This document shows positions 63,556-64,000 of a stretch of 64,000 nucleotides of DNA, piece after piece; the first letter of the stretch is position 1, and each line of letters begins with the position of its first letter. The notes under the pieces are model-generated. The model did not search any database and had not been told where the DNA came from. It saw nothing but the letters and a program-made list of their open reading frames with translations. The DNA is from Sambucus nigra (taxonomy: Eukaryota > Streptophyta > Magnoliopsida > Dipsacales > Adoxaceae). The stretch is from the NCBI GenBank assembly GCA_949130495.1, contig OX422221.1:477233159-477297158 (forward strand), written 5' to 3'. The position numbers were made by a program, and so were the translations under genes.

Positions 63556-64000
63556 CACTACACCAAAATTGTCCACTTGTCAAGGTCTAAAACTGTGACA
63601 ATTCAAACTTGTCAAGGTCTAAGACCGTGATAAGTTTGGGGGTGACAAATAAATTTATCACGGACTTGTCACTGTCAAAGACCGTGACAAGTTCGTTAGA
63701 CTTGTCAGGGACTTTAACCTTGATAAAGGGGAAACTTGTCACGAACTTTGACCGTGATAAGTCCGTGACAAATAAAAAATTATCACGGACTTTTATCGTG
63801 ATAAGTTTTTTGTCACGGTCAAAGTCCGTGACAATTCTGGCCACAATTTTTTTTAAAATCTAGTGGGCAGTTTACGGCATATTAGACATGTCCAAACAGC
63901 ATATATATATTCATAACCAAACCAAAGAAACATTTAAATATCCATAATATAAACCAAACTAACATTTAAATATCCATAACCAAATCAAAGAAATACAAAT
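63556..64000 (+). mobile_element. CACTA (En/Spm) transposon terminus, continues off right edge
   Basis: CACTACACCAAAATTG starts at 63556. CACTA ends followed by ACACCAAAA or ACAAGAAAA are diagnostic of plant CACTA elements. Directly inside lies a block of repeated palindromic units (63573-63840), the subterminal repeats to which the element's TnpA-type protein would bind. From 63850 the sequence is AT-rich with three copies of an ACATTTAAATATCCATAA-like word. No transposase is in the window. Confidence 0.85.
63573..63840. repeat. CACTA subterminal repeats, themselves palindromic
   Basis: About seven units built on CTTGTCACGGTC…GACCGTGATAAG, at roughly 63573, 63608, 63656, 63695, 63733, 63778 and 63812. 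Many units are inverted repeats on their own (for example TTGTCACGGTCAAAGTCCGTG near 63812). Overlapping open frames on both strands here (63587-63844 and 63609-63863) result from the repeat structure and are not genes. Confidence 0.85.

Noticed and set aside
63587..63863. Two overlapping 84-85 codon frames at the right edge
   Set aside because: Both are translations of the palindromic CACTA subterminal repeats; no independent coding evidence.

Overview
This is a plant nuclear window, almost certainly from a eudicot with a repeat-rich genome. The sequence is AT-rich. It holds pieces of at least ten transposable elements and no convincing intact host gene, rRNA, tRNA or CRISPR array. The species cannot be named from the sequence.

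Layout. (1) 1-10373 is a nested stack. A minus-strand L1-type LINE (10373 down to 6802) is interrupted by a plus-strand chromovirus (3925-6801, ending in a 245-bp LTR). That element is cut inside its reverse transcriptase by the 5' LTR (849-3924, minus) of a Tekay-like Ty3 element that continues off the left edge. (2) 10374 to about 27112 looks like a non-autonomous Helitron in minus orientation. It carries a recognisable exon of an amino-acid/GABA-type transporter (14099-14248) and is split by a complete Ty3 Tat-lineage element (14971-25607) with 434-bp LTRs, TGTAC target duplications, gag-pol with point lesions, and a spliced antisense gene. (3) 27122-39797 is an Athila-type Ty3 element in an LTR-internal-LTR-partial-internal arrangement. 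Between integrase and the second LTR it has a long open extra ORF (344 aa) with its own TATA promoter. (4) 39798-43625 is a minus-strand Ty1/copia (Tork-like) element cut off in gag. (5) 43626-50390 is mixed: a fold-back MITE, a 221-bp tandem duplication, an LTR-like promoter unit with inverted G-boxes, an unrecognised ORF, and a plus-strand ORF resembling a domain that travels with Tat elements. (6) 50390 to about 58941 is an old, heavily mutated minus-strand Tat/Ogre-like Ty3 element. (7) 58942-61226 is the 5' LTR and shortened gag of a plus-strand copia element (Sirevirus-like zinc knuckle). (8) 61227-63555 could not be classified. (9) 63556 to the right edge is the terminus of a CACTA transposon with palindromic subterminal repeats.

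How the parts work together. In the LTR elements, gag packages the RNA, protease cleaves the polyprotein, RT/RNase H copies RNA from a tRNA primer (primer sites are visible in six places), and integrase inserts the DNA. None of the copies here can encode a full set of these proteins: each has stops, frameshifts or deletions. Several stops look like C-to-T changes at CAG or CAA codons, as expected for methylated, silenced elements, and one is proved by comparing two copies in the window.

The most interesting unexplained signals are: clusters of short self-complementary, CG-containing motifs in the LTRs or leaders of three unrelated LTR families; the reuse of one of those motif clusters directly upstream of the separate promoter of the Athila extra ORF; and one motif copy that reads in opposite orientation in the two Athila LTRs.
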